Shown in pieces: positions 52,406-61,183 of a stretch of 64,000 bases of DNA. Every line of letters starts with the position of its first letter. Positions within the stretch are counted from its first letter, which is position 1. The stretch is from assembly GCF_041260665.1 (NCBI RefSeq), contig NZ_JBGCCT010000032.1, forward strand, positions 62,001 to 126,000. Direction: 5' to 3'. The translations under genes were made by a program, and so were the position numbers. The DNA comes from Catenulispora sp. GP43 (GTDB lineage: Bacteria > Actinomycetota > Actinomycetes > Streptomycetales > Catenulisporaceae). The notes under the pieces were generated by a model. That model saw nothing but the letters and a program-made list of their open reading frames with translations. It ran no database searches and was not told the DNA's origin.

Positions 52406-53530
52406 CTACCGCGCCGTCCCCGCCGTCCCCGCCGCCTCGACCACCGCCGCGCGGGTCCCGCAGTCGATCTCGTAAGCCAGGATCAGCTCCGCGATGGCGC
52501 GCGGGTTCGACAGCGAGCGCCCCGTCTGCTTCTCCAGCCGCCGCAGCCGGTTGCGCACTGTGTTCGGGTGCACGAACAGGCGGCGCCCGGCCTCGCCCGC
52601 CGAGCCGTCGGCGTCCAGCCAGGCGCCGAAGGTGGCCAGCAGCAGGGTGCGGTCCTGCACCGTGAGCTGGTCCAGGCCGGCCAGGATGCCGCGGGCCACG
52701 CGCGGCATGATGTCCGGCGCGCTGCCGGCCACCGCCGAGAGCGGGTCGCTGCCGAAGACCACGACGCGGCGGCGTTCGGCGGCTCCGTGCAGGGCGATCC
52801 GGGCCAGGCGCAGGGCCAGCGAGGTCGAGCGCAGGTCGTCGTAGGGCGGCGATACGCCGACGCGCGCTCCTTCGCCCGCGTGCAGCGCCGTGACCAGGCG
52901 GTCCAGCTGTGCGCTCGGTCCGGGCAGGGCCGCGACGCCGATCTCGACGTCGTGCATCAGGCGCCAGGCCGAGTCGATGCCCAGCACGCCCAGGCCCTGC
53001 TCGATGTGCGGGAGCGCGTGCCGTCCGACCTCGGGCACGCGGGCGGCGATCACCACGAAGGGGCCGGAGGCCGGCAGGCGGAGCAGTTCGGCGGCCTCCC
53101 ACAGGTTGGTGTCCCCCAGCCGTCCCTCCAGCAGCGCCTGGACCACCGCCGCGCGGCGTTGTTCCTCGCTGCGCGTGGCGGCGTCCAGGCACGTGTCGGC
53201 GGACATCCCCATGCCGCGCGCCGTCTCGACGATGGCCGACCACACCGCCCGGAAGGCGACGCGGTAGCCGTCCATCACGACGGTCAGCGGGATGCCGTCG
53301 GCGGCCCCTGTACGGCCGGTGGGCCCGGCGGCGCGCAGGTCGGCCTTCTGGCTGCGGGCCATCGGGTCGAAGGCGGAGACGACGTGGTCGTGCACTGATT
53401 CGCGCAGCGATTCGCGCCGCACCATGCCGGCGTACACGGGGAACTGCTGGTAGACAGGGTCCACGACGGTGTCGGTGATCTGCTCGGCCCGGTCCAGCAT
53501 CAGGGCGGCGAGCATGGTCAGCTCCGCCAT
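52406..53530 (-). CDS. PucR-family transcriptional regulator
   Basis: A 374-residue CdaR/PucR-type regulator. The C-terminal helix-turn-helix of the PucR_C/HTH_30 type reads LFVHPNTVRNRLRRLEKQTGRSL, preceded by a GGDEF-like middle part. The N-terminal ~150 residues form an all-helical sensor (DPVYQQFPVYAG). ATG 53530 is taken as start; GTG 53572 is a plausible longer start. It lies shortly after the repeat-rich hypothetical on the same strand and its stop is 20 bases from that of xylH. Target unknown; a link to xylose uptake is not shown. Confidence 0.85.
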   Translation of the reverse strand: MAELTMLAALMLDRAEQITDTVVDPVYQQFPVYAGMVRRESLRESVHDHVVSAFDPMARSQKADLRAAGPTGRTGAADGIPLTVVMDGYRVAFRAVWSAIVETARGMGMSADTCLDAATRSEEQRRAAVVQALLEGRLGDTNLWEAAELLRLPASGPFVVIAARVPEVGRHALPHIEQGLGVLGIDSAWRLMHDVEIGVAALPGPSAQLDRLVTALHAGEGARVGVSPPYDDLRSTSLALRLARIALHGAAERRRVVVFGSDPLSAVAGSAPDIMPRVARGILAGLDQLTVQDRTLLLATFGAWLDADGSAGEAGRRLFVHPNTVRNRLRRLEKQTGRSLSNPRAIAELILAYEIDCGTRAAVVEAAGTAGTAR

Positions 53531-53582
53531 CTTCTGCTCGCCGTGCTCCGGCCGCGGGCTCGCGATCTCCACACGGCGCACC

Positions 53583-54857
53583 TTAGTGCGGCGGCGGTCT
53601 GGTGACAGGACGAACCGCCGATTGACCACTCTTATGTGGGGAGTCCTGGTCACTTGAAGCGTCGTCCAGCCATGGGAACGGCCGGTCCAGCAGCTCCTCG
53701 CGCCGCAGCGCCCTCACAGCTGTGACAGCGTCCTGATTCATGCCGCGGTAGGGATCGGCCACCGCGGCTTCGAGCAGTGGGACGGCCGATCCGGACTCCA
53801 TCGACGCCCGCACCGCCGGATGCATCCGCTCCAAGGAACCGGCCCGATTCATCTCCAGCGTCCAGACGCCTTCGACTCCTGATATACGCGCCAGATGCGC
53901 ATAGGCGAACAGCCGCGCCTCAGTCGGCAGCTCCGGGTGCGCGTCCCGGACCAGGGCGTACGCCAGCGGCGCCTCGTGCGCGGCGAGCGAGGCGATCGTG
54001 TGGACCTGCCGGACCACGTCGGCGTCGCGCCGCAGGGCCTCGCCGGCCTGGGCCAGGACCTCCGGGTCGTGGACCCCGCGGTACGCGGCCAGGCGCACGG
54101 CCGGCGGGGCGCACTCGTGCAGGCTGATCGCGGCGGCGACGCCCGGCTCGCGGTCGGCGAACGTCAGCAGCCTGATGAGCACCGCGTTCGGCGTCAGCGG
54201 GTTCGACGCCAGTTGGATCCGGACCCGCGCGCTGGCCTGCGGGCTCAGCGCGTGGTCGACGATCGTCCGGGACAGCGGGACGTGGCTGGCGATCCGCAGC
54301 AGCGCACGGGCGTTGCGCACGGCCCGCGGCGCGCCGACGACGGCGCCGGTGGCGGCCATCGGGGCCGCCTGGGCCGCGATGCGGGGCAGGGTCTGCGGCG
54401 GTGCCAACACGAGCAGGATGTTCGCGCCGCGCCACAGGTGATCGTCCAGGCCCAGCAAGGCGTGCAGCGGCGGGTCGTCTCCGCTGTGCGGCTCGCCTCG
54501 TAGCAGGCTGTGGAGGCTGCCCGGCCAGGAGTCGACGGCGACGACAGCCTCGGCCCAGCGTCCGACGTCGCCGCCGGCACCGCCCCGGATCCGCCCGGCG
54601 AGCGCCCTGGCGGCCTGGTCGACGCCCGCGTCCAACAGCACGGTCAGCGCGATCGTCGCGGGGCGCACGCGGCGGTAGACGTCCTCGACGCCGATGGTGC
54701 CCGCCCGGAGGCCGATCAGGACCAGGTCGCGCAGGTGGCCGAGGGCGTCGTGGCCGGGATGGCGCATGCGCGCCAGATCGTGCTCGTAGTCCTCGATGGT
54801 GGGCCGGGGACGCAGCACCGGCGGCGGGCCGAGGCCGCAGATATCCTCGGAAGACAC
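53583..54857 (-). CDS. Hypothetical protein with HEAT-like helical repeats
   Basis: A 424-residue, almost all-helical soluble protein. Repeated segments such as ARALLRIASHVPLSRTIVDHAL, ARVRIQLASNPLTPNAVLIRLL and PAVRLAAYRGVHDPEVLAQAGEAL resemble HEAT/leucine-rich-variant solenoids. GTG 54857 is preferred since GGGAGG sits nine bases upstream; a TTG at 54866 is too close to it. It diverges from the XRE regulator and precedes the PucR gene. No known family is recognised; a scaffold or protein-binding role is only an inference. Confidence 0.7.
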   Translation of the reverse strand: MSSEDICGLGPPPVLRPRPTIEDYEHDLARMRHPGHDALGHLRDLVLIGLRAGTIGVEDVYRRVRPATIALTVLLDAGVDQAARALAGRIRGGAGGDVGRWAEAVVAVDSWPGSLHSLLRGEPHSGDDPPLHALLGLDDHLWRGANILLVLAPPQTLPRIAAQAAPMAATGAVVGAPRAVRNARALLRIASHVPLSRTIVDHALSPQASARVRIQLASNPLTPNAVLIRLLTFADREPGVAAAISLHECAPPAVRLAAYRGVHDPEVLAQAGEALRRDADVVRQVHTIASLAAHEAPLAYALVRDAHPELPTEARLFAYAHLARISGVEGVWTLEMNRAGSLERMHPAVRASMESGSAVPLLEAAVADPYRGMNQDAVTAVRALRREELLDRPFPWLDDASSDQDSPHKSGQSAVRPVTRPPPH

Positions 54858-54925
54858 AACACGCAACCTCCCGCCAGCCCGTCTCAGGCCTCTTTTACAG
54901 GCTCAACGCTGGCTATGGTGGAAAC

Positions 54926-56170
54926 GTGTCCGAGTTCGGGATCGAGATGCGCCGCCTGCGCATGCGCCGCGAGATATCGCTGGCCGGGCTGGCCGACCGC
55001 GTGCACTACGACAAGGGTTACCTGAGCAAGATCGAGACCGGGCGGCTGCCGGCCAACCGGCGGTTGGCCATCCTGGTCGACGTGGAGCTGGGCGCCGACG
55101 GGGACCTGGTCGCGTTGGTGCCCGAAGAGCCGCGGCGTCGGGGCGGATCCGGCGCCGCAGCCGACCCGGACGGCGAGCCGGACTGGGGCGGCGAGCTGGT
55201 CGCGTTCGGCGAGGCGCTGTCGGTCCCGCTGGCGCTGCGGTCGGCGGCGGGCCGGGGCGAGGCCGAGGATGTCAGGCTGCTGGCCCACTACCGCGAGGAG
55301 TTCGACCGGCACCGGCGGCTGAGCCAGCAGCTCCCCCCGGAACTGCTGCTGCGGCGGCTGATCGTCGATTTCGACACCCTGATGGAGTTGGCGCAGACGG
55401 CGGCGCCGGAGGCCGCCGGGCAGCTGCACCTGCTGTCGGCGCGCTACGCCGAGTTCATCGGCTGGATGTGCCAGGAGGCCGGGCGCCTGGACCTGGCGCT
55501 GGCCTGGACCCGCCGCACCGCGGCCCTGGCGACCCGGGCCGAGGCCGCCGACCTGGCGGCGTACACGCTGGTCCGGGAGGCGGAACTGGCGCTGTACGAG
55601 GGGGATCCGGCGACCGCGATGGAGCTGGCCGGGCGGGTGCTGGCCGATCCGCGGGCCCGGGCCCGCAGCCGGGGCCTGGCCGCGCACCGCCAGGCGCAGG
55701 CCTTCGCGGTCCGCGGCGACCACGCACGATGCCTGAGTTCCCTGGACCACGCCCGCGATCTGCTCCACCCCGAACGCGTCGCGCAGGACGAGCCGGTCGT
55801 CGGCTCGGTCACGGTCGGCGGCCTGGACAACGCCATCGCCGGCTGGTGCCACTACGACCTGGGCCGCCCCCGGCGCGCCGGCGAATTCCTGGCCGACGCG
55901 CTGAACCGGACGCCGACCGAGGCGCACCGCTCGCGCGCGCTGTTCGGAGCCCGGCTCGCCCTCGCCTACGAGGCCTCCGGCGAACTCGAGGAGATGCAGG
56001 CCGTGACCCTTCGGGTGCTGGAGGACGCCGGCCTGGTCCGCTCCGCGGGCGCCGACGCCGAACTGCGCGGACTGTCCCGGGCCCTGATGCGCCACCACAA
56101 CGTCCGCGCCTTGCGAGAGCTGCGCAACAGCCTCGACGAATCCCTCGTCGCCACACGACGCGCCCGATGA
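54926..56170 (+). CDS. XRE-family regulator with TPR-like C-terminus
   Basis: A 414-residue protein with an N-terminal helix-turn-helix (FGIEMRRLRMRREISLAGLADRVHYDKGYLSKIETGRL, spread over ~3-40) and a long helical C-terminus of TPR type (AADLAAYTLVREAELALYEGDPATAMELAGRVL...). Proteins of this plan (NsdA-like and others) are frequent in Streptomyces and often govern development or antibiotics. GTG 54926 is taken as start; its ribosome site is weak. Its stop overlaps the Nudix gene (ATGA). Confidence 0.82.
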   Translation: MSEFGIEMRRLRMRREISLAGLADRVHYDKGYLSKIETGRLPANRRLAILVDVELGADGDLVALVPEEPRRRGGSGAAADPDGEPDWGGELVAFGEALSVPLALRSAAGRGEAEDVRLLAHYREEFDRHRRLSQQLPPELLLRRLIVDFDTLMELAQTAAPEAAGQLHLLSARYAEFIGWMCQEAGRLDLALAWTRRTAALATRAEAADLAAYTLVREAELALYEGDPATAMELAGRVLADPRARARSRGLAAHRQAQAFAVRGDHARCLSSLDHARDLLHPERVAQDEPVVGSVTVGGLDNAIAGWCHYDLGRPRRAGEFLADALNRTPTEAHRSRALFGARLALAYEASGELEEMQAVTLRVLEDAGLVRSAGADAELRGLSRALMRHHNVRALRELRNSLDESLVATRRAR

Positions 56171-56781
56171 GCGGGGCGACGGACGCCGCGGACGGCAGGG
56201 ACGGCGCGCAGGCCACCGACTGGCGGCGGCTGGACAGCACCGTGGTGCTGGCCACGCCCTGGTTCGACGTCCGCCAGGACGCCGTGATCCGCCCCGACGG
56301 CGCGGCCGACGTCTACCACCACGTGGCCACCCCCGGCTCGGTGACGGTCCTGCCGGTCGCCGAGGACGGCCGGGTCCTGCTGACCCGCCAATGGATCTAC
56401 ACCCACGGCGGCGTCCAGTGGCGCCTCCCGGCCGGCACCATCGAGCCCTTCGACGAGCGCCCGCTGGCCGCCGCCCGCCGCGAACTGGCCGAGGAGACCG
56501 GCCTGCGCGCCGCGCGCTGGAGCGCGGTCGGCGCGGTCAACGGCGCCGACAGCCTCACCAACCACGTCGACCACGTCTTCGTCGCCCGGGACCTGACGCA
56601 GGGCGAGGCGGCGCGCGAGGGCGGCGAGGCCGACATGGCGCTGTGCTGGCTGTCGTTCGAGCAGGCGCTGGAGCTGGTGTGGTCCGGGCAGATCCGGCAC
56701 GCCGGGAGCGCTTACGCACTGCTGTCGTTCGGGCATCTGCGGGAGCTTTATGCGATGGAGCGATTGCGGGGTGAGTTGTAG
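56167..56781 (+). CDS. Nudix hydrolase (ADP-ribose pyrophosphatase-like)
   Basis: A 204-residue Nudix enzyme. The Nudix box reads LPAGTIEPFDERPLAAARRELAEETGL split over residues ~88-115, with one extra residue before the first Glu compared with the G-x5-E consensus. The surroundings (VLLTRQWIYTHGGVQWRLP) resemble ADP-sugar pyrophosphatases. Coupled translation to the XRE-TPR gene means they are made together; the Nudix may clear or make a nucleotide signal for it. Substrate unknown. Confidence 0.85.
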   Translation: MSGATDAADGRDGAQATDWRRLDSTVVLATPWFDVRQDAVIRPDGAADVYHHVATPGSVTVLPVAEDGRVLLTRQWIYTHGGVQWRLPAGTIEPFDERPLAAARRELAEETGLRAARWSAVGAVNGADSLTNHVDHVFVARDLTQGEAAREGGEADMALCWLSFEQALELVWSGQIRHAGSAYALLSFGHLRELYAMERLRGEL

Positions 56782-56818
56782 CCTGCACGGGCTACGAGTC
56801 CGTCCTTGGAGGCCGCTG

Positions 56819-57655
56819 TTGATCCTTATCACCCGCCTGGACACCGTCGTCGACGGGAACCCGCTCGGCCCGCGCATCCCGTTCGTCGCCGAGGCCGACG
56901 GCGTCCGGCTCGCCGAGGCCGACCTGTTGGCGAAGTCGTATATGGGTGATGAGACAGGGCGTCTGGTGAAGGTCCGATGGGAACCGGGACAGTCGACCGC
57001 GGCGCGGCTGGTCCTCGAGGCGGCCATCGCCGCCGCCGAGCCCGGGCAGGTGCTCAACAGCTCGATCAACGCCGAGGTGCACACCGACCCGGCAGGGCAG
57101 ATCGCACTGCTGGAGTCCTGCGGCTTCGAACTGTGGCAGGAGGAGGAGGGGTTCTGGTGGTCCGATGAGGGCCAGGACCTGCCGGCGCCGGAGGGCATCA
57201 CGGTGCGGACGCTCGCGGAAGTCGGCACCGATCGGTTCGCCGAACTGATGGCTGCGTGCACGACCGACAGTCTGGACCGCATCGACGTCGACGCCGTGGC
57301 CGCGATGGGACCGTCCCGCTGGGCGACGGAGTTCCTGGCCGGCTGCGGCGACTCGACCTGGCTGCTGGCCGAGGACGCCGCGAGCGGACAGGCCGTGGGA
57401 TACGTGGCCGTCGGCGAGTTCGATCCGGGCGTGGGCACCATCACGTACATCGGGGTCGCGCCGGAGCACCGCGGACGCGGCCACGTCGACGCGCTCCTGA
57501 AACTCGCCAACCGGACGGCCCGGGACCTCGGCTTCCACGCCATGCTCTCGGACACCGACACCCTCAACATCCCGATGCAGCGGGCCTTCCGCCGCAACGG
57601 CCACAGCTCGGAGGCCACCGGCTGGCACAAGTGGATGCACCGCCGGGAGGTCTGA
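56819..57655 (+). CDS. GNAT-family N-acetyltransferase
   Basis: A 278-residue GNAT. The C-terminal half has the acetyl-CoA motif in TYIGVAPEHRGRGHVDALLKLANR. The N-terminal half looks like a degenerate second GNAT domain (QIALLESCGFELWQEEEGF). A TTG start at 56819 is chosen because TTGGAGG lies six bases upstream; no ATG fits. It sits 37 bases after the Nudix gene on the same strand. Substrate unknown. Confidence 0.8.
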   Translation: MILITRLDTVVDGNPLGPRIPFVAEADGVRLAEADLLAKSYMGDETGRLVKVRWEPGQSTAARLVLEAAIAAAEPGQVLNSSINAEVHTDPAGQIALLESCGFELWQEEEGFWWSDEGQDLPAPEGITVRTLAEVGTDRFAELMAACTTDSLDRIDVDAVAAMGPSRWATEFLAGCGDSTWLLAEDAASGQAVGYVAVGEFDPGVGTITYIGVAPEHRGRGHVDALLKLANRTARDLGFHAMLSDTDTLNIPMQRAFRRNGHSSEATGWHKWMHRREV

Positions 57656-57685
57656 GCCCCAGGGAGTCCTGAGCCCGCCCCGAAC

Positions 57686-58591
57686 TCACTCCCTCTCAGA
57701 GTCCTGATCGTCCTCCGGATCGTCCGCCATCAGATGCTCGATCGCCTTCTCACACAGCTCCCGGATCATCTCCGGCGGGATCGCGTAATCGCGCCCCGGC
57801 AGGAACGACACCGGATCCGCCAGCGCGCCGTCCGGGCCGAACGGCTCGACCACCACCTCGATGTCCACGACATCACCCTCGCCGAGCGCCAGCGGGACAT
57901 CAGAGTCCTCAGCCAACGACTCGCCGGCATGGCGGTAACGGTAGGCGAAGCGGACACCCACCGCGCCGCCGTACTCCGTGGCCTCGATCGGCAGCGCGAG
58001 CTGCTCGGTGAGGGCGGCGACCAGGTCGCGCGAGGTGGCGCCCACCGGGATCCGCACTTCGTGCGAGACGCGCAGTGACTGGTTGCGCGCGTAGATGTGC
58101 AGCGTCGGCTCCTCGCGCGGGGCGGGCTCGGGGATCGGGGCCGGGGCGGGCAGGACTTTGGTGCCGACCTCGCGGTCCCGTGTCCAGACCGCGGTCAGCT
58201 GGTCGGCGGCGGCTTGACGGCGGCCGCCGAAGGCGTCCAGATAGCGGCGCGGGGCCAGGACCGGAGGCAGTTCGCTGTCGTCCAGGCGCACGATGAACAC
58301 GAACGGACGCGCGCGGCGCTGCTCCAGCACCATGGCCGCGGAGATCTCGCTGTTGACCCAGTAGCGGTCACGGGCCGCCGCGGACCAGACCAGCACGTAG
58401 AAGTCCGAGCGCTCCAGGGCGCCGTTGATGCTCATCACGACGTCGTCGCCGGGGAGGATGTCCATGATGTCGAGGAAGGGGTCGATCCCCCGGTCCAGCA
58501 GATCCTGGTGGAACTTCAGGACCTCGGTGCGGTCGGCCGTCGCGTAGGAGATGAAGACGGCCGGCCCCCGGCCGTCGGGATGATGCGGCAT
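57686..58591 (-). CDS. TIR-domain protein with ubiquitin-like C-terminal region
   Basis: A 301-residue protein. Residues ~10-145 are a TIR domain (AVFISYATADRTEVLKFHQDLLDRG, FYVLVWSAAARDRYWVNSE), with Glu82 in WVNSE at the NADase catalytic position. A Pro-rich hinge (150-162) leads to residues ~163-250, a probable beta-grasp ubiquitin-like fold (LHIYARNQSLRVSHEVRIPV, ATSRDLVAALTEQLAL), followed by an acidic tail (DDPEDDQDSERE). It starts six bases after the CHAT gene and is the last gene of that operon. NAD cleavage is inferred; the ubiquitin-like call is by pattern and needs structure prediction. Confidence 0.8.
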   Translation of the reverse strand: MPHHPDGRGPAVFISYATADRTEVLKFHQDLLDRGIDPFLDIMDILPGDDVVMSINGALERSDFYVLVWSAAARDRYWVNSEISAAMVLEQRRARPFVFIVRLDDSELPPVLAPRRYLDAFGGRRQAAADQLTAVWTRDREVGTKVLPAPAPIPEPAPREEPTLHIYARNQSLRVSHEVRIPVGATSRDLVAALTEQLALPIEATEYGGAVGVRFAYRYRHAGESLAEDSDVPLALGEGDVVDIEVVVEPFGPDGALADPVSFLPGRDYAIPPEMIRELCEKAIEHLMADDPEDDQDSERE

Positions 58592-58597
58592 GGTCTC

Positions 58598-61165
58598 TCA
58601 TTCGGTCTCGGGCGGGCGGAACAGGCGGCGGATCACGTGCGCCGGCCGACGGGCCGACGCACGCAATATAGGCGCCTTCACCTGATGCCCTGAATCCCCG
58701 TACAAAGTCCAGCACGCCCACCAGGCCGGATGCCCCGGCTCGGGCACGTCCGCGGCCGGCACCGCCCGGCCGTCGCGGACGTCGAGCTGCGCGCGCTGCA
58801 AGGCCACATCGCGCGGCAGATACCGCAGGTAGCCCTCGAACCGGTCCAGCAGGACCGCGGTGACGGAGACCTCTGCGACCCACCGGGCCGCCACCACCGA
58901 GGCCGCGCCGGCGTGCAGGCCGGCCCGGACGAATCCGGTCCGCTCGTCGCGGCCCACGCGTTGAGCCATCCCCGACTCGCACGCCCCGAGAATCAGGGTG
59001 CCGCAGGCCTGCAGACGCGCCTGCTGGAACCGCCCCGGCTGGATCCGGCCGTCCCGCTCGTTCTTCGTCCCGACGAACTGGAGCCAGGTTCGGGACGGGT
59101 CCTTCGGGTCGGTCTGGCCGTGGCCGAGGACGCGCACGCGCCGGTAGTCCGTCCGCAGCAGCTCGCGTTCGAAATCCTCGGGTGTGGCCTCGAACGCGCT
59201 GATCATCAAAGCCCGACCGCCCCGGTTCCCGACAGCCCGCTGACGGAGCAACGGACGCGCCGACAGACACGGCAGGTCCGACAGCGCGAAGCGGCAGACG
59301 ATCGGCACCGACGCGCCGTCCGGACCGTCCTTGATCGGCAGCGCGGCCAGCGGGATGTCGGACAGCACTCCCCCGGCGACCACCACCAGCCGCTTGATCC
59401 GCGGCGGCACCAGACCGAGCACCGTCTCGGCCCCGATCGCGGCGCCGAGCCGGTCCATGAGCCGCGTGACCTGCTCCCGGCCCGCGGACTGGGCCAGCCG
59501 GTACTCGTTGCACTCCTTGCGCAGCGCTTTGACGAGCTTCTCCAACTCGCCCCGGTCCGCCGGCAGATCGACGTGGTGCACCAGATCGCGCCCGACGATG
59601 CCGTGGTGCACGCGGCCGGGCCGGGCGTGCATGATCCAGATCGCCTCGTCCCGGGCCGTCGCGTCGGCGATCGTCCGCAGCCACTGCCAGGCGGCCGCGC
59701 CGTCGCCGGGTGCGGGGAGCCGGCGGAGCGACGCCGCCGCGTCGGGGGCGATGCCGGCCAGGATCGCGGCGCCGCGCGCCGACTCCATCGCCACGATCGC
59801 CGCCGCGACGGCCGTGGCCGCGGGGTCGCCGCCGGGCCCGGACACGGCGAGTTCGGCGGCGACCCGGATCCGTTCGTCATGCTCGGTGGGGATGTCCTCC
59901 AGCAGCGCGGCCCGCACCTCGTCGCTGACCTGCCGGGCGACCAGTTCCTCTTCCAGCGCGTGCGCCCTGGCCCAATGGTCCGAGGCCTGGTCGGGCTGTC
60001 TGAGGAGTTCGTGCGCCTCGCCGAGCAGTCGCAGAGCTCGGATTCGCACATCAAGGAGCTGATGGACGTCGGCGAGGCGGGAGGCGGTGTTCAGGTCTCG
60101 GACCGCTGAGCTGAGATCCGCTTCTCCCTTCCGGCGTTTGAAGGCCGCGATCGACACCTCCCCGGATGCCAGGTGCCAGTGCGCCCGGTCCCGGTCGTCA
60201 GCGGCCAGCGCGCGGACGGCGTCCAGCCCGGCACGAGCCCGCTCCACCGCGCCACGGTCCAGCAAGCCGAAGGTGTTCAGCAGAGTCCTGAGGAAACGTA
60301 CGGCCGGCGGTTCGGTCCCCTCCGCCGAACCGCCGGCCTCCACTGGGGTCTGCTTCTCCATCAAGAGCTGTGTCGAGAGTTCCGTGCCCAGGGCCTTCAA
60401 CGCCTTGCCCCGGCGCAACGCCACCAGCAGGCCGACCAACTCCTCCAGCAGCGGCAACCGCAAGGCCGCGTCGAGGTCTTCGGAGGCAAGCGCCGTCACG
60501 ACAACCTGAAGCGCCTCCTCATAACGGTGCCGGGCCTTGAGCGCCACGGCGCGTGCCAACGCACGCGGCACCGATGGCACGGCACCCGAGTCCTCGGCGA
60601 GGATCTCCGACACCGCCCTGTCCGAGCCGCCGCGCGCCGCCACGAGCCGCAGATCGGCGTCGATGACGGCCACCGCTGCCGCATCGCCGACGGACTCGAA
60701 CACAGCGCGTGCCTCGCGCAGGTGGCGATCGGCAGTGGCACGCTCCCTCGCAGCCAGTCCCTCGACCCGGCGCAGGCGGGCATGAGCATTGGAGTCCAGC
60801 TCGGCGCCCGGATCGCTGTCGACCGCTTTGCGGATCTCAGCCGCGTCGGAGGCGGCTGCGGCATGCGTGCCGGACTCGGACCGCACCTGAGCGCGCTCGA
60901 TCAATAGCGGCAAGCGATGGGCCCGGCCGCGTTCGTCGTGGAGATACCGGTCGCACCACGAGGCCGCGTCCGTCAACCAGCCCGCCGACCGCAGGGCGCT
61001 GACATGCTCGGCCGCCAGGGTCGCCCACAGCGCCGCGTCATCGGCGGCCACGAGTCCGAGGACGTGGGCGTAGGCGGCATCCGTCCCGTCCGCGACGGCC
61101 GACCGCGCCTGTTCCAGGGCCTCGGCCAGCGTCTCCCGGCCATCGAGGAAGAAGTTCTCAGTCAC
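58598..61165 (-). CDS. CHAT caspase-like protease with helical-repeat N-terminus
   Basis: An 855-residue protein. Residues ~1-480 are helical and TPR-like (AEALEQARSAVADGTDAAYAHVLG; ALRLLGEAHELLRQPDQASDHWARAHALEEE). The C-terminal CHAT domain has the caspase-type dyad His682 in VLGHGQTD and Cys729 in ILGACESGMAQRVG, then AGAASVVAARWVAEVSVTAVLLDRF, all typical. GTG 61165 has GGGAG seven bases upstream. It lies 18 bases after the large unknown gene and six bases before the TIR gene. CHAT proteases are often activated by conflict sensors and cleave partner proteins; either operon neighbour could be the target. Confidence 0.9.
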   Translation of the reverse strand: MTENFFLDGRETLAEALEQARSAVADGTDAAYAHVLGLVAADDAALWATLAAEHVSALRSAGWLTDAASWCDRYLHDERGRAHRLPLLIERAQVRSESGTHAAAASDAAEIRKAVDSDPGAELDSNAHARLRRVEGLAARERATADRHLREARAVFESVGDAAAVAVIDADLRLVAARGGSDRAVSEILAEDSGAVPSVPRALARAVALKARHRYEEALQVVVTALASEDLDAALRLPLLEELVGLLVALRRGKALKALGTELSTQLLMEKQTPVEAGGSAEGTEPPAVRFLRTLLNTFGLLDRGAVERARAGLDAVRALAADDRDRAHWHLASGEVSIAAFKRRKGEADLSSAVRDLNTASRLADVHQLLDVRIRALRLLGEAHELLRQPDQASDHWARAHALEEELVARQVSDEVRAALLEDIPTEHDERIRVAAELAVSGPGGDPAATAVAAAIVAMESARGAAILAGIAPDAAASLRRLPAPGDGAAAWQWLRTIADATARDEAIWIMHARPGRVHHGIVGRDLVHHVDLPADRGELEKLVKALRKECNEYRLAQSAGREQVTRLMDRLGAAIGAETVLGLVPPRIKRLVVVAGGVLSDIPLAALPIKDGPDGASVPIVCRFALSDLPCLSARPLLRQRAVGNRGGRALMISAFEATPEDFERELLRTDYRRVRVLGHGQTDPKDPSRTWLQFVGTKNERDGRIQPGRFQQARLQACGTLILGACESGMAQRVGRDERTGFVRAGLHAGAASVVAARWVAEVSVTAVLLDRFEGYLRYLPRDVALQRAQLDVRDGRAVPAADVPEPGHPAWWACWTLYGDSGHQVKAPILRASARRPAHVIRRLFRPPETE

Positions 61166-61183
61166 GGTCGGCTCCCGTCCGGC

